64,000 bases of DNA, from contig CM119266.1 in assembly GCA_051294375.1 (NCBI GenBank), positions 24,230,411 through 24,294,410 on the forward strand, written 5' to 3'. The DNA comes from Paraspadella gotoi. Lineage: Eukaryota > Chaetognatha. Position numbers and translations under genes: made by a program. Positions within the stretch are counted from its first letter, which is position 1; the number at the start of each line of letters is the position of its first letter. The notes beneath the pieces were generated by a model. The model was given only the letters and a program-made list of their open reading frames with translations. It did not search any database and was not told the origin of the DNA. Positions 53,209 to 64,000 of this stretch are shown here, piece after piece.

Positions 53209-53731
53209 GTAAAGACAATGGAGAGGTTAGTTTATCTGAACCGATTAGAGAGTTGAGACTGACGATTGATGAAAACGAGAGAATTTCAAATAATTACATA
53301 AATTTATTTATTTATTTAGTTCTTCGGATGATTCTTACTCTCAGTCCAAGAAAGTTGACAAAACGCTTTTTTTTTTTCATAAAACTTTTACGGACACCCC
53401 GACTTCAAATACGTAAAATATATAAAAAGAACCGTCGGTGACTTGCCGAGATATTAATTGATACTTTTAGGGTTATGACTCAACTTCAACCACATTTATG
53501 GCCTAATAAAAAGGCCAGTGGCTAGACGGTAGGCAACAAGCATTACGTTACATTACCTTAATTGTTTTACTGCGCATTAATTTCGGAACCGCTCGTTGTC
53601 GCGGAAGGACCTGTTAAGTCGGTAGGAGACTCGAAAATAAAATTCACCGCCGCGATGATTTACATATAAAACAAGATTTTATGTCCTCTCTCTCTCTCTC
53701 TCTTCTCTCACTTCTCTCTTTCTCTTCCTCT

Positions 53732-53770
<39 letters not shown>

Positions 53771-53806
53771 CTCTTTCTCTCTCTCTCTCTCTTTCTTCTC
53801 TCTCTT

Positions 53807-53842
<36 letters not shown>

Positions 53843-54079
53843 TTTCTCTTCTCTATCTCTCTTCTCTCTCTCTCCTCTCTCTTTTTCTCTCTCTATCTCT
53901 CTCTCTTCTCTCTCTCTCTCTCTCTCTCTGCCAATTAATGATACTAACGGGATGTCTTACAACCTCATCAGCCAGCGTCTCTTTCGCAATAGAAATCGCG
54001 CTATATATCGAAGCGATCGAAACGAAATCGCTTTTAAATAAACCCCAGTGACAATAATCGTCTTTAAGAAATAAAGAAA

Positions 54080-54126
<47 letters not shown>

Positions 54127-54390
54127 GACGCTACGCGGCCGCGACGTCCCTCAGCCCTCACCACGCTGCGGCGGCGGCGGCGTCCTTCGACAACCCCTCG
54201 CTCTACCCTTCGGCGGCGGCGGCAGCGGCGGCTGCTGCTGCTGCGGGCTTGACGTCGACCCAGCAGTACCTCGCGGGCGTGACGGGCTACTCTTCCCACC
54301 GAGGCCTCGACTTCAACAAGATTGACACTAACTGCTTAGGTGAGGATGCGGCTGGAAACCCTTTCATGTCTGCCGACGAAAGGCTTGGTA

Positions 54391-54478
<88 letters not shown>

Positions 54479-57400
54479 TCTCCAACGGATAGAATTCCTC
54501 TCTCGAGGAGTGAAGAAAAACGTTAAAAACTTAGAATTCGGTTTTAATGGATTTTTAAAAGCCGGGCCTGGCGGAAACGGCAAAAGTGCGCAAAAGGAGG
54601 GCGGAGACGGATGTTTATATGACAAAAATAGGTTAATAATTCACGAAGTTGCGTATACAAATATTTTTTTCTCTATTTTTATATTTGTTTTTGTTTGTGT
54701 TTCCCTTTTTTTGGGGAAGGGGCAAGGATAGCTTTATCGTGTTCAAATTTACAATCACGAATTATAACTTTTAATAGGGACCAACTCCAGAGATAATATA
54801 AAATTTCGACTATTAGCAAAGTACTTTTAGTTGTCTTGACTAAATATTTAAACAATCATTTTCATATAATTCTGATAGAGCATTAAAAGTTAAATAAGAA
54901 ATATAATTACAGCTTTTAAAAATTCTTACGTTTTCTATGTGAAAAAATAAAAACTGATAAAATCATCGAAAGATGATGATGATGATGATGATTTTTTACG
55001 GTTTTTCTTATTTTTGACTCACTTATCATGAGAATTATACTTTGTGCAGACAACTTTTTATGAGCTATCTGAATCTGGTCTTAAAATTTAAAAATTATCA
55101 AAAAAAATTTTGGCCTTTCCTATTTATAAATAAATATTAAAAAACTAATTATTTGGGTATAGAGCCACATAAGAAATGTTTTTGTCCATTGAAAGTATAC
55201 TTAAAAATGTATAAATTTTCGTTTGAGCATATAATCATTCTAAATTTTTGATTCACTCCATTGAGTGGGGTTACCCCTACTTTTAACATAAAATTTTTTG
55301 CAATTAAGTTTCTCTACTATGTATGTATACTAATTACAACCACGCGAGTTCGATTGTATAGGTGGTAATATCGGTGGTGGCGGTGGCGGTGGCGGTGGCG
55401 GTGGCGGTGGCGGTGGCGGTGTCTGGCTGAGAGCTGAACGTCATCGTCGGCTTCTCTTTGTGGTCAGATCTCCTGAGGAGATCGCGTCATTTATGAGCCT
55501 CGTGATTTCTGGTCTCGACGGTCGAGCGCTGCAACGGGGCATCTCACCCATAGCGACCCTCTCTCCCATGCCACTCCTCCACAGTTTGGAGTTTGCACCC
55601 ATGGCAGCCTTGTCCTTGGAGTGAATTTATAGTCATTTTGTTATGGGTAGTCGACCAATCACCGTCGAATCTTCCAAAAGTCCGCCAATCATATTTCTAA
55701 AAATAAATATTAGTTTTTTCGTGTTATAAATTTTTCTTTATATTTCATTCGTGAATTATTTATCATTCTGTGTCTTTAAATTTTCTCTTCGATGACAATG
55801 AGATGCAAATATTATTAATCAGCTCAGCGGAAAGATTTTAATTTCCGGAATTTGAGGAACAGCTGAAAGAGAGAAAATTAACTTGTTATTGAAAACCGAA
55901 GGAGAGATAATTAAAGTTGCGGTATTACTTTAAAAAAAACACACAGTTAAGTGTTAACAGATAACGACAAAGTTATTTTCATTGCGTATTACGTGTTTTT
56001 TTATTGCTGGGAAAATTTTTATTCCTAGGATTTTTTTGATAACAAGGTCGCACGCGATATACGTCAGAAAAAATAAACATTTGTCAATTTTATGGAGAAA
56101 AGGAGTAACCATTGTTTTATGCTCTGTAATTACCTGGCGCCAAATAATTATTTTTGACGTAAAAAGATTCCGAATTTCGGCGTTTTTGAAAGAAACTGGC
56201 GACAAGTAAACAAGACTTTCTTTTTTATTTTTTTTTTTAAAACTTTTTTTTTCATTTGTTGTTTTTTTTTTTAACTTTTTTTTTCATTTGTTGTTTTTTT
56301 TTTTTTTAACTTTTTTTTCATTTTTGTTGTTTTTTTTTTTTTTTTACTCACCTCTTTCGTTTCTCTTTGGTACTTGTCCTGTAGAATATTCCATTTTCTG
56401 GTTGGGGTCATTGAACAAGTGTACCTTTAGATTTATTCGGCACGTCGAGTAGGCTCTTCAGATTGTCAAATGAGGTCGCGGGTTCCTCGTTAACGGGCAG
56501 ATGACGGTTTTTAATTTTTTTTTTAAAAACCCTTAGTTCTGAAAATTTCGGCGATCATTTGTTTTCCAGATGTCCGAAATTTTTTTTATGTCTTTGTGTT
56601 GAGTATGTTTCGCCATAAGGGATATATTGAAATGTTTTGAGACTAAGTCTATAATCGTATATAATCGTATATAATCATATATATAATGAATTCGAAGCAA
56701 GTACTTTTGCGTAATCTGTAAATCATAAGTAAATTTCACGTTGACAATTTAAATTTAAATTTATTAAAAAATTAATAAATTAGCAACTTACTACGAAAAA
56801 CGATGACGCTCTGACCAAACTCTTCTCGTACCCGAGATATAACCGGGTCCCGGCGTAACCAGACTCGATGACAGAGAATCGGTGATAGATCACAAAAGGT
56901 AAAAACAAGCGGCGAACATCAAGGAAGCGCCGGTGCCCTTTATCGCGATCGCTCGAGAGACGCTGGAATAATTTAAAGCCTCCGTTAATAACCGGGGTGT
57001 CACTCGTCGAAGGGAAGGGAGGAAGAGGAGGGAGGGAGTAAGAGGAGGGAGGGAGGGAGGAGAAGAGGCGAGGCGGGAGGAGTAAGGGAGGAGATAAAGG
57101 ACGGATTTTGGTCGAGATCGGCGATGAGTGGTTTACATGATTTGTTATCGGCTCGGAGTCTGGAACATCGTTCCGCAGTTTTGTGGTAATTCTTTTTTTT
57201 TCTGGGGGGGGGCGGGGGAGCGGTTAGGGATGAGGGAATCATGGGGGTTCGCTCTTGAGTACAGGTTCAACTTTCTTAGTGCATCGGAAAAAAAAATTTT
57301 AAGAATTATTTGTTGCAATTTGATAGTTTTTTTGGTCTTTGCTTGCCAAAAGGAAAATAATGAAATTACGAGATATCGTAGTCGTCTGACTTCAAGGTGC

Positions 57401-58219
57401 ATATTTGCATATGAATTAAATAAAATTATTCTTAACTTTCATCATTTTCCAAAAACAATTCAAATTATAAATCTTGCCAGTTCTTTGAAAAACTAGATGA
57501 TCTTATTTGTCCTATTTTCTCTTAAAACTCTCTCTTCCCACTTATCTGCTTATTTAAACTTTCCATACCCCTTAATCTTTTTCATTCTTCCCCCTTCCCC
57601 CTTTCCACTCCGACCCCTACCTCTTCTAGACCCCACGAACTTTTTCCACGCCTGCACCTCGGGCGGAAAGTGTCGAACGAAGCGAAAGCCCTACGAGAAG
57701 TGGGTGACGTACCTGCTGGAGGAAGAGTATCTCTCCAACACCTACATCACTAAGCAGAAGCGGTACGAGCTGTCGTACCGCACCAGCCTGACGGAGCGCC
57801 AAGTCAAAATCTGGTTCCAGAATCGGCGGATGAAGAGCAAGAAGCTGCGGGAGCGCTCCACCTCCGTCGCCGGCGGCAACGGCGACGACGAAGTCGACTC
57901 CGACGACGATCTCGACGACGACGACGCCGACATCCCCGGCGGCGCTTCGCCGTTGGCCGCCGCGTCGGTCGGCGCCAACGGCGGCGGCGGCGCAAGCGGC
58001 GAGGGAGTGGCGCCGCCAAAGGCTCACGCCCCGACCGCAGGGGGCGCCACCGGGGCTCCTCGCTCCCCGCCCCCGGCCCACGCGGCCCACGGCGCCCCGG
58101 GCACTAAGATTCATCACCCGCTCATGGGCGCCAACGAGAACGTGGATCCGAAATCGCTGGCGCCGACGATGTCGTCGGTCAACGCCCACTTGAAATCCAT
58201 GGTGGAAGCGGAGCGGTGA
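52524..58219 (+). CDS. Post2: Posterior-class Hox protein (Post2-like), 5' incomplete, three visible exons
   Basis: Homeodomain transcription factor, expected to act in the nucleus and pattern the posterior body axis. Model: 52526-53208, 54128-54339, 57630-58219. Junctions AG|GTAAAG, CAG|A, AG|GTGAGG and TAG|A join in phases 2 and 1 and keep one frame of about 494 residues. The first 300 are Ala/Ser-rich with several poly-Ala runs. NFFHA before the homeodomain recalls the NWLHA of Hox9-type proteins with W changed to F, and there is no YPWM. The homeodomain (about residues 313-372) has W48, F49, N51 and R53 and an RTKRKPY arm, but V at position 12 where Q is nearly invariant. An acidic run ([12 protein letters not shown]) and a tail ending [10 protein letters not shown] follow. 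[11 protein letters not shown] and [12 protein letters not shown] favour Post2; Post1 or another Abd-B-type gene is possible. The N-terminus is missing: a stop (52508) precedes, without ATG. Confidence 0.88.
53684..53930. repeat. Interrupted (CT)n block in intron 1
   Basis: About 250 bases of CT repeats with TT, CC and AT interruptions within the 919-bp intron between exons 1 and 2. Confidence 0.93.
54082..54124 (+). repeat. (CT)n serving as the polypyrimidine tract of exon 2
   Basis: A 43-nt pure CT tract ends directly in CCAG, the acceptor of exon 2. Confidence 0.9.
54128..54339 (+). CDS. Post2: Hox exon 2 (212 nt)
   Basis: Starts after CAG at 54127 and encodes [18 protein letters not shown], a second poly-Ala region, then [20 protein letters not shown] and NKIDTNCL. 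It ends at AG|GTGAGG. Codon phase fits exon 1 (2 nt carried in) and exon 3 (1 nt carried out). CT microsatellites flank it on both sides, and the upstream one forms its polypyrimidine tract. Confidence 0.85.
54391..54482. repeat. (CT)n microsatellite 51 bp after the exon 2 donor
   Basis: Nearly pure CT with one TT and one AT interruption. Confidence 0.93.
55362..55624 (+). CDS. Possible alternative terminal exon of the Hox gene (no homeodomain)
   Basis: Inside intron 2 an open frame of 96 codons (55334-55624) contains an AG at 55361 preceded by TACTAAT (about 55328), close to the branch-site consensus. Joining exon 2's final G to 55362 keeps this frame and would add a poly-Gly run from (GGTGGC)n, then [29 protein letters not shown] and a stop at 55622. 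AATAAA follows at 55702. The polypyrimidine tract is weak, and the frame may be a chance effect of the hexamer repeat. If used, the product would lack the homeodomain. Confidence 0.25.
55373..55420. repeat. (GGTGGC)n hexanucleotide repeat
   Basis: About eight units of GGTGGC/GGCGGT in intron 2. Confidence 0.95.
55655..55689 (+). promoter_or_regulatory. CCAAT pair in intron 2, 30-bp spacing
   Basis: CCAATCACCG at 55655 and CCAATCATAT at 55685. Third pair in the window spaced 30-31 bp; it could mark an internal promoter ahead of the homeobox exon. Confidence 0.35.
56216..56346. repeat. T-rich minisatellite, about 35-bp period
   Basis: Three units of AAC, poly-T, CATTTGTTG and poly-T (the last unit with an extra T in CATTTTTG), in intron 2. 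Confidence 0.9.
57630..58219 (+). CDS. Post2: Hox exon 3, homeobox and C-terminus
   Basis: The acceptor is a long C/T-rich tract ending CTTCTAG at 57629. The exon encodes [14 protein letters not shown], the homeodomain (57671-57850, helix 3 [12 protein letters not shown]), a Ser/Gly linker, an acidic stretch, a Gly/Ala/Pro-rich region and a more ordered tail ([20 protein letters not shown]). Stop TGA at 58217-58219. Having the homeobox whole in the last exon is normal for Hox genes. Confidence 0.93.
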
Positions 58220-58315
58220 AGTCGCTCGACCAAAGATTGGAGAGACAATCAATCGTTTTTATCTTTTATTTTTTTTTTTACTATCGACCCGATATTTGAT
58301 AACGAGGTACCACTA

Positions 58316-58321
58316 AATAAA
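58316..58321 (+). terminator. Poly-A signal AATAAA of the Hox gene (candidate)
   Basis: AATAAA 97 bases after the stop codon, in AT-rich sequence. Another copy lies at about 58818, so a longer 3' UTR is possible. Confidence 0.4.
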
Positions 58322-58365
58322 TTTTTAAAAAATGATCTCTGTTTGTCTGTCTTTCTAACTTTTGA

Positions 58366-58375
58366 CTCTCCTCTT

Positions 58376-58446
<71 letters not shown>

Positions 58447-58472
58447 CCTCTCTCTCTCTTTATCTCTCTCTC
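58366..58472. repeat. (CT)n microsatellite downstream of the Hox gene
   Basis: Mostly pure CT (58389-58442) with impure flanks. Confidence 0.93.
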
Positions 58473-59985
58473 AATACCTTAAAAGGTTATTTTTTATACA
58501 AAACTTAGAATAACACCAAGTTTTACATGCCATGTTTCTTCGAGACGGCGCCGCATCTCCATTGCCGCGTCTCGCCATGCCGCGTCTCGCCATACGGTCC
58601 ATACGTGACAACGTCGCGATTAGGATCAAAACTTCAGGCCCCTTCGTTCGCCCCCCCTTTCCCCTCTCCTTATCCCCCTCCTCCTCCTCTCCCTCTCCCC
58701 CGACTTTCCCTCTTTACCGAACAGGCGCTGGTTGACGCTTTCGGTTCAATTATTTTCTTTTATTTTAATCACATATTATTTGCGCCGCGTTATTTACGTT
58801 ATGTGAGATTATCTTTTAATAAAGACAGTTTATTATTATTAGTATGTCAACTCGACCCGTTCGATTGTGATTTATTTTTTTTTGGTTTCTAGTCATTTTA
58901 AATCGTCTCTCGTTTATTCCATACCCCGCATAATTTTGTTGAACTTTTTATTAGTTTTAATTTATACGTTCGTTTTGTTCTATTATTTATGAAAAGCCCT
59001 AAAAACTGCTTTCTCTCGCATCGGAAAAAAGGCTTTTTTAAAAAAGTTCTCTCCGCTAAAAAAAAAACCAGTCATGAGGTACAACATATCCTATAAGTGT
59101 TTGTCTATATGCACATGTTACATGTTTTCTTTTTTAATTTCGAATTTAAAGACACGACGCTATCCTCTTTTTTTTAATTTGTTTTTCTGTTTAATAAGTA
59201 ACCATCTGAAAAAAAAAAGAAAAGTTAAGACAAAAAGGTCATAAGACAGGACGGGAAGTCAATAAAGATCGAGGTAGACAACAAGGAACACCTGTTTCCC
59301 CTGAGGTAATTAGACTATCAATGCCATTCTTTTTTTTTGTAATAACTTGTGATACTTTACACTTTATTGATTCTGTGAATTTCGCAAAAAAAAAAATGTA
59401 CGACAAAAAAAAATAATAAAAAAATAAAACAAAAAATTGATTGTACTCAGACATGTCCTGTTGTGTAATCATTCCTGTACTACTTACCATTGTATACAAG
59501 TATGTACGTCCTATCATCTACACATTCTTATTAAAACAATTGTCTCCTGTCATTATTTGAGAAAAAAATAAACCTGTTTAACTTGAACCTTCTCGGTCAT
59601 TTCTGTCTGTTCCCGTGGCTGCTTCGCCGTCCCTATCTTTTTACCGGGTCTCGGTATTAAAAAGTGGACGCTTAAACGATTATACGAATTTAAATGGGCA
59701 TAAAAAATGGGCATAAACGTTGATTTATAATGTGTTACCGTAAAACTGCATTCATTCACCCTCGGAAAAAAAAAGAAAGAGAGAGAGGGCAATTAACGCC
59801 TGTTGATCTCGGCTCGAGAAGAAAGAAAGAGAATCCCCTCGTTTTTAATTTTATAATTTTAAAGTTTTTTTTTTTTAGAACTTTTTTTTTCTGGTCGAGG
59901 ACCCAATTGAATAATTGTTCATTGAGAAATAATAAACGTCGTGAAGAAAATTAAGCCGCGCGGAATTTGGCGCTTTTTATCTTTA

Positions 59986-60045
59986 ACACACACACACGCA
60001 CACACACAAGAAAAACACTACACACACAACACACACACGATACGT
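59986..60045. repeat. (CA)n, interrupted
   Basis: CA runs broken by G, AAGAAAAACACT and CAA. Confidence 0.9.
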
Positions 60046-60499
60046 ATCTTATGCGGGAGAAAGAAAAGCCGACGGGACAGAGGTTTCCCTTTCGAACCTG
60101 TCTGACGGCCGCGTTTATGTCAAAAAGAGAGAAGGCGGTGCTCATTGTGCGAAGAAAAAAAAAAGCATATATGTTCTTCTCTTTCGCGCGCGGAGCCACA
60201 TCTGTCACGCTGACCCGAAAATTTACTGGCGAAGGAGTTTCGTTCCGAAAGGTAATCGGCGTTTGAAAGAATTTTCTTGAAGGCGAAAGAGATAATCGAA
60301 TAAAATAAAAATATAATATGAACGAATTATCGAAGTCGCTAGGAGAATTTAAAAAGATAGTAGAGAAGGAAAACGGCTAAGAAAGATTCGACCAGCTTTA
60401 ATAAAGCCTTTAGATTAATTCACGGTTCATTCTCAAACCTTACTACTATAATTCATCAGGCCAGCGTCCGAAAAGGCCGATAGCCAACCTCTCTTCTCA

Positions 60500-60757
60500 T
60501 TGCTAAAGAACGAAATGATTCTCCGACTCTTTAGCGAGCCAACGCGGGCCGGAAGCTCGGACCCTTGCCGTAACCTCTCGGGCTCTGGATCGCCGACCCG
60601 GCACACCTCCCGCCCTCCATCGCAGCCCCGGCCGAGGGCGGCCTCTATCGGCCATATGCCCCGCTTCACGGACGGCAATCGAGAGCGAGCAAGAGAGAGT
60701 AGGAAAAAAAAGGAAAATCACGAGGGCATCAAAACGTCATTTCGTGAAAGAATGTGA
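60500..60757 (+). CDS. Open frame in a GC-rich island, possible exon
   Basis: A frame of 85 residues reads MILRLFSEPTRAGSSDPC, then NLSGSGSPTRHTSRPPSQ and PRPRAASIGHMPRFTDG, a Ser/Pro/Arg-rich sequence with no known domain. TTTAG at 60535 could be an acceptor. GC content is well above the flanks, which can by itself create open frames. I do not recognise a function. Confidence 0.2.
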   Translation: MLKNEMILRLFSEPTRAGSSDPCRNLSGSGSPTRHTSRPPSQPRPRAASIGHMPRFTDGNRERARESRKKKENHEGIKTSFRERM

Positions 60758-61282
60758 ACCTAATATCTTTCCCTATTAGGTTCTCTCTCTTTTCTCCCCC
60801 TCCTTTTCCCTCTCCGGGCAATCATTCTCCCTGTTTATTGCCCCACTAAAAATCTCCACTTCTTTTTCCTTTCTAACATTTTTTTCTCTACTTCTTCCAC
60901 TTTTGCTTTTAAAGGAAAAAAAAAGTTGAAGACATTTTTTGAGCTCGAAGAAGAAGCGAGTCGAATCGATCGAGCGAGGAATTAAGAGCGAGATGGGATA
61001 CAGCGTAAACCAGAAAATCTGTGACAAATAATCATCTAGTAGTTCGTTAGACACTGTCCATAAATTGGACTCAGAGGTATGTTCAAAATAAAATTTACTA
61101 TTATTTCCGTGTCCAACTTAATGGAGTTTCCTAAAAGTAATGAGTTTGACATTTCTGCATTCCTTTCGTCTCCCTCAGCCACTCACACGTATTTGTCCTC
61201 GGCTTCTTTTAAAACCCCACATAGCCAAGGACCCCTTTTCGCCACCCCTTTCGTTTTTAGCAGATTTAGCGCAAAACACCCA

Positions 61283-61284
<2 letters not shown>

Positions 61285-61360
<76 letters not shown>
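61285..61360. repeat. Pure (CT)n, 76 nt
   Basis: Uninterrupted CT followed by TTTC repeats to about 61390. Confidence 0.96.
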
Positions 61361-61367
<7 letters not shown>

Positions 61368-62402
61368 CTTTTATTCTTTCTTTCTTTCTCTCTCCCATTT
61401 TCCAGCACAATTTGTTGTCCGAGTCATTTTAGTTAACTTTCAGAGCACACTGATATTTAGCTTTTAAGTATATTTCCTGTCGTTTCGTTTAAATTCTTTA
61501 CAGTACATATTCTTTAAATTTTCCATAAATATTCCATTAATTAAAGTTAAATAAACAGTAAATACCCTTTGAATTACCCTTTGATCAAAATAAATCATCC
61601 ATCTATTTTTGTCCTTTTGACTCGTCATCTGCAATGCTCTCACGAAGCCAGGAGAAACATATGTGGTCTTTGTAAACCGTCCTGATCATAATGATTATTG
61701 TTAACACCTTTCTTTCAGTGCAATTATACCATAGTAATCGTAATCTCCCGTCCCCTCGCGAAAGTCACAACCGGCCATCTGTCGGAGTCCTGCAACAACT
61801 ATTAAGATTTTTTTTTTTGGTTTTCAAACAAAAAAAATTTCGCATGCAGAACAAAGATTAAGGAGAACGACGAACAGATGAACATCGGACGAAATGTGTT
61901 ATTTTAGTTTGATGAGTATAGAATAAAAAATAGCATTAAAATCAAAGAAAAAAAGCAGTTTCAAATTGAAGAAAGAAAAAAAGAAACAAAGCGAGAAAAA
62001 AAGCGAATAACAAAGAAAGAAAGATAAAAACCGTTTCTTTTACCTTTAATTGAAAAAAAAAATAAACAAATGAAAAGAAAAACAAACCTTACACCGAGAG
62101 AAACTGACTGGGAAAACTCGATTCAAATCCTTTGACCTTCAAGTCTCCTCTCCCTCCTTTCCCATCTTCCTCCCCACCACTTCCCCACTCCCTGCTCCAG
62201 CTCACTAACCCCTTCTCCCACCCGGGGGAGCTTTCTTTATTTTACAAGGTTGGAACCTCGTTTGTGTTTAACTCTTCGCTTCGCTCCCTTTCACGACTTC
62301 GCCGAGTCACGATTCTTTGGCTTTTGTTGTCTTTTTATTTCTTGTCTCATTCATTTATGTTCGTCATAAAATTGATGGCGGCCCCCGCCTCGCCCAGGCC
62401 TC

Positions 62403-62403
<1 letters not shown>

Positions 62404-62499
<96 letters not shown>
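62404..62499. repeat. Pure (CT)n, 96 nt
   Basis: Uninterrupted CT tract. Confidence 0.97.
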
Positions 62500-62501
<2 letters not shown>

Positions 62502-63317
62502 CGGGTATCTTTTACTGCTCCGCCCAGGGTTTAAAGACTGATCCTCCGATGGTAGCGCTGTGCCAAATGGTTTTTATCGGGTTTAGCATCGAATTTATCG
62601 GTTTTACCGTTTTTCTCTTCGTTCTCGAAAACGCGCCGTGTCTCGCTTCGCCCTTACCTTTTCTCCACGTTTTTACATCTGGGTTTTAGTTGGGCATTTT
62701 TAGGAATTAAAAGTGTTACTGTTGGAGGGTAATATTTTCTTTTTTTACCCAGAAATCTAAAAAAGTTTTATATATACTGCAAAATCGCGTATTAATAAAC
62801 TCTGGTTTTCTAAGCTATTTACCCGTGTTTGGCTTTTCTTGGAATGCACATTGCATTCGGAGTACTCGGAGCAAACCTTTAAGTAACTTTTCGGTCCAGT
62901 CGGTGCGTCTGTTGTCCTTTTTAAATGCTCTGGTATTTTGATTATTTTTATAGTAATAAGTGGTAGTAAGGTAGTAACACTATGCGATGCATTACTGTTG
63001 TTGCACTTTTGTTTCCTATTTGTGCAGTCACGTAATCATCAGGGAATGACTGCACATTCTACAAAAGACGCCGTCGAACTTGTTAAATAAGTATTGAGAA
63101 ACCGAGAATAAAATTTTTAAGCGTCCACTAAGAAAGCAATAAAAAAAACTGCGCGCCCTCTTACGGCGAACCACTTTGCGTGCGTCGAGGCGCTGACTTG
63201 GTCCCGTCTCGCGAATCGGACTGAAATCAAAGGCGACCCCGCAGAGAAGTCGCTCGTCCTTCCTCGATTCGGACATTCGCTACCGATGACAATTATCCTC
63301 CGCGTCAAAATTTAGAC

Positions 63318-63420
63318 CGGCCGCCCCCTCTACGGCCACCGCCGACGCAGCCACCGCTGCATCCGCCGCCGCCGCCGCAGCCCCGACGAACGCCGACCGC
63401 CTCCGTCCCCGCGGCGGCTT
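63318..63420. other. Alanine-codon-rich GC island
   Basis: An abrupt GCC-rich stretch after ATTTAG (63315) is open on both strands: on the + strand STATADAATAASAAAAAAPT, on the minus strand a similar Ala/Val-rich frame (VGAAAAADAAVAASAVAVEG). It resembles the poly-Ala coding sequence of the Hox gene in composition, but no homeodomain or donor is seen. Confidence 0.2.
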
Positions 63421-64000
63421 GACTTTGATCCGAGCGAAGTTTTGATTGGAAAATTGGGAATCGCCGAGAATCCATCGATCATCCGAGAGAGAGAGAGACG
63501 AGAGAGAGAGATGAAGAGAGAGAGAGAGGAGAGAGAGGAGAGAGGGGAAGAGAGAGAGAGAGACGGACTTATGAATAAATTAGTAACGCGCGAAAGTCAA
63601 TGAATTAATGAGGGAGGCGCCAGTGAATGTTCGAATCATGATAGTTTAAATTTCTAAAAGAAAGAAATATTGTTAAACTAAAAGTACGTCAGTCAATACT
63701 AAGAATATCCGACGAGACACTTGATTATACTACTTCCTCAGCGTTGACAATCAATGAAATAGATAATCAATTCGGCGAAAACGAAATGAATACCGGTCAT
63801 GGATGGAACAGAAAAAAGAAACAAACTATAAATCAGGAATGAAAAAGGAATGGCCTCGCGCTTCCGGCCCTAAAAGAATCGACGAGCTGCCCTCAAAATA
63901 TCGTTAAAAACGATTCAAGGTTGTGCACCTGTTTAAAGTGTATCTCGGATATCAATAAAAAACTGATTATGACTTCCACTGACATTGTTTTTAGTTTTTA

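Larger units (their letters stand above)
58473..64000. other. 3' flank, no recognised gene
   Basis: Largely AT-rich with (CA)n at 59986-60045, CT tracts at 61285-61360 and 62404-62499, GA at 63486-63563, and short A or T runs. Two GC-rich islands stand out (60530-60690 and 63318-63420) and are listed separately. No further homeobox is present. Confidence 0.55.

Noticed and set aside
54249-54731. Single open frame running from exon 2 through a CT tract
   Set aside because: Read-through of the strong donor at 54340 into the intron gives Ser-Leu repeats; the spliced model to 57630 has matching phase and includes the homeodomain.
57626-58252. 208-residue minus-strand frame opposite the homeobox exon
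   Set aside because: It is the antisense shadow of a GC-rich coding exon.

Overview
This is eukaryotic, almost certainly animal, DNA. It is mostly non-coding, carries a spliced Hox gene with GT-AG introns, and is packed with (CT)n/(GA)n microsatellites. The homeodomain at 57671-57850 is of posterior Hox class. It reads most like lophotrochozoan Post2, which suggests a mollusc, annelid, brachiopod or relative; the phylum cannot be fixed from this window.

Layout. 1-4500: a decayed Jockey-like LINE on the + strand (gag-like ORF1 with CCHC knuckles, endonuclease, reverse transcriptase). 4500-8420: non-coding with CT-rich simple sequence. 8420-8770: a CpG/NRF1-type promoter and a probable 31-nt first coding exon of an unidentified gene. 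9000-23700: non-coding, with long dinucleotide tracts, a 23-bp CCAATC minisatellite (14982-15120), a 42-bp minisatellite (19150-19590) and a duplicated block flanking a 25-N gap (12730-15000). 23750-37955: a direct duplication about 10.5 kb apart whose left copy decays into what looks like uncorrected long-read sequence. 38000-43300: non-coding. 43303-52523: a very large inverted repeat with arms of about 4.5 kb around a 25-N gap. 52524-58219: the Hox gene, whose first visible exon starts exactly where the inverted repeat ends. 58220-64000: 3' flank with no recognised gene.

The Hox model is the only well-supported protein-coding gene. Three exons (to 53208, 54128-54339, 57630-58219) join with matching phases (2, then 1) and give about 494 visible residues: a long alanine-rich N-terminal region, a homeodomain, an acidic stretch and a low-complexity tail. 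No in-frame ATG lies at its start, so the true N-terminus is missing. Part of it is probably buried, inverted and frameshifted, in 47847-48543.

Much of the striking structure (palindrome, duplicated blocks beside 25-N gaps, CT tracts clustered at 126-128 nt) is best explained by assembly and gap filling, and should be checked before any biology is read into it. The observations most likely to be biological are a possible homeobox-less terminal exon inside intron 2, recurrent CCAAT pairs spaced 30-31 bp (one followed 30 bp on by a CRE), and exon 2 being bracketed by CT microsatellites, one of which is its polypyrimidine tract. I did not find a new biological system.
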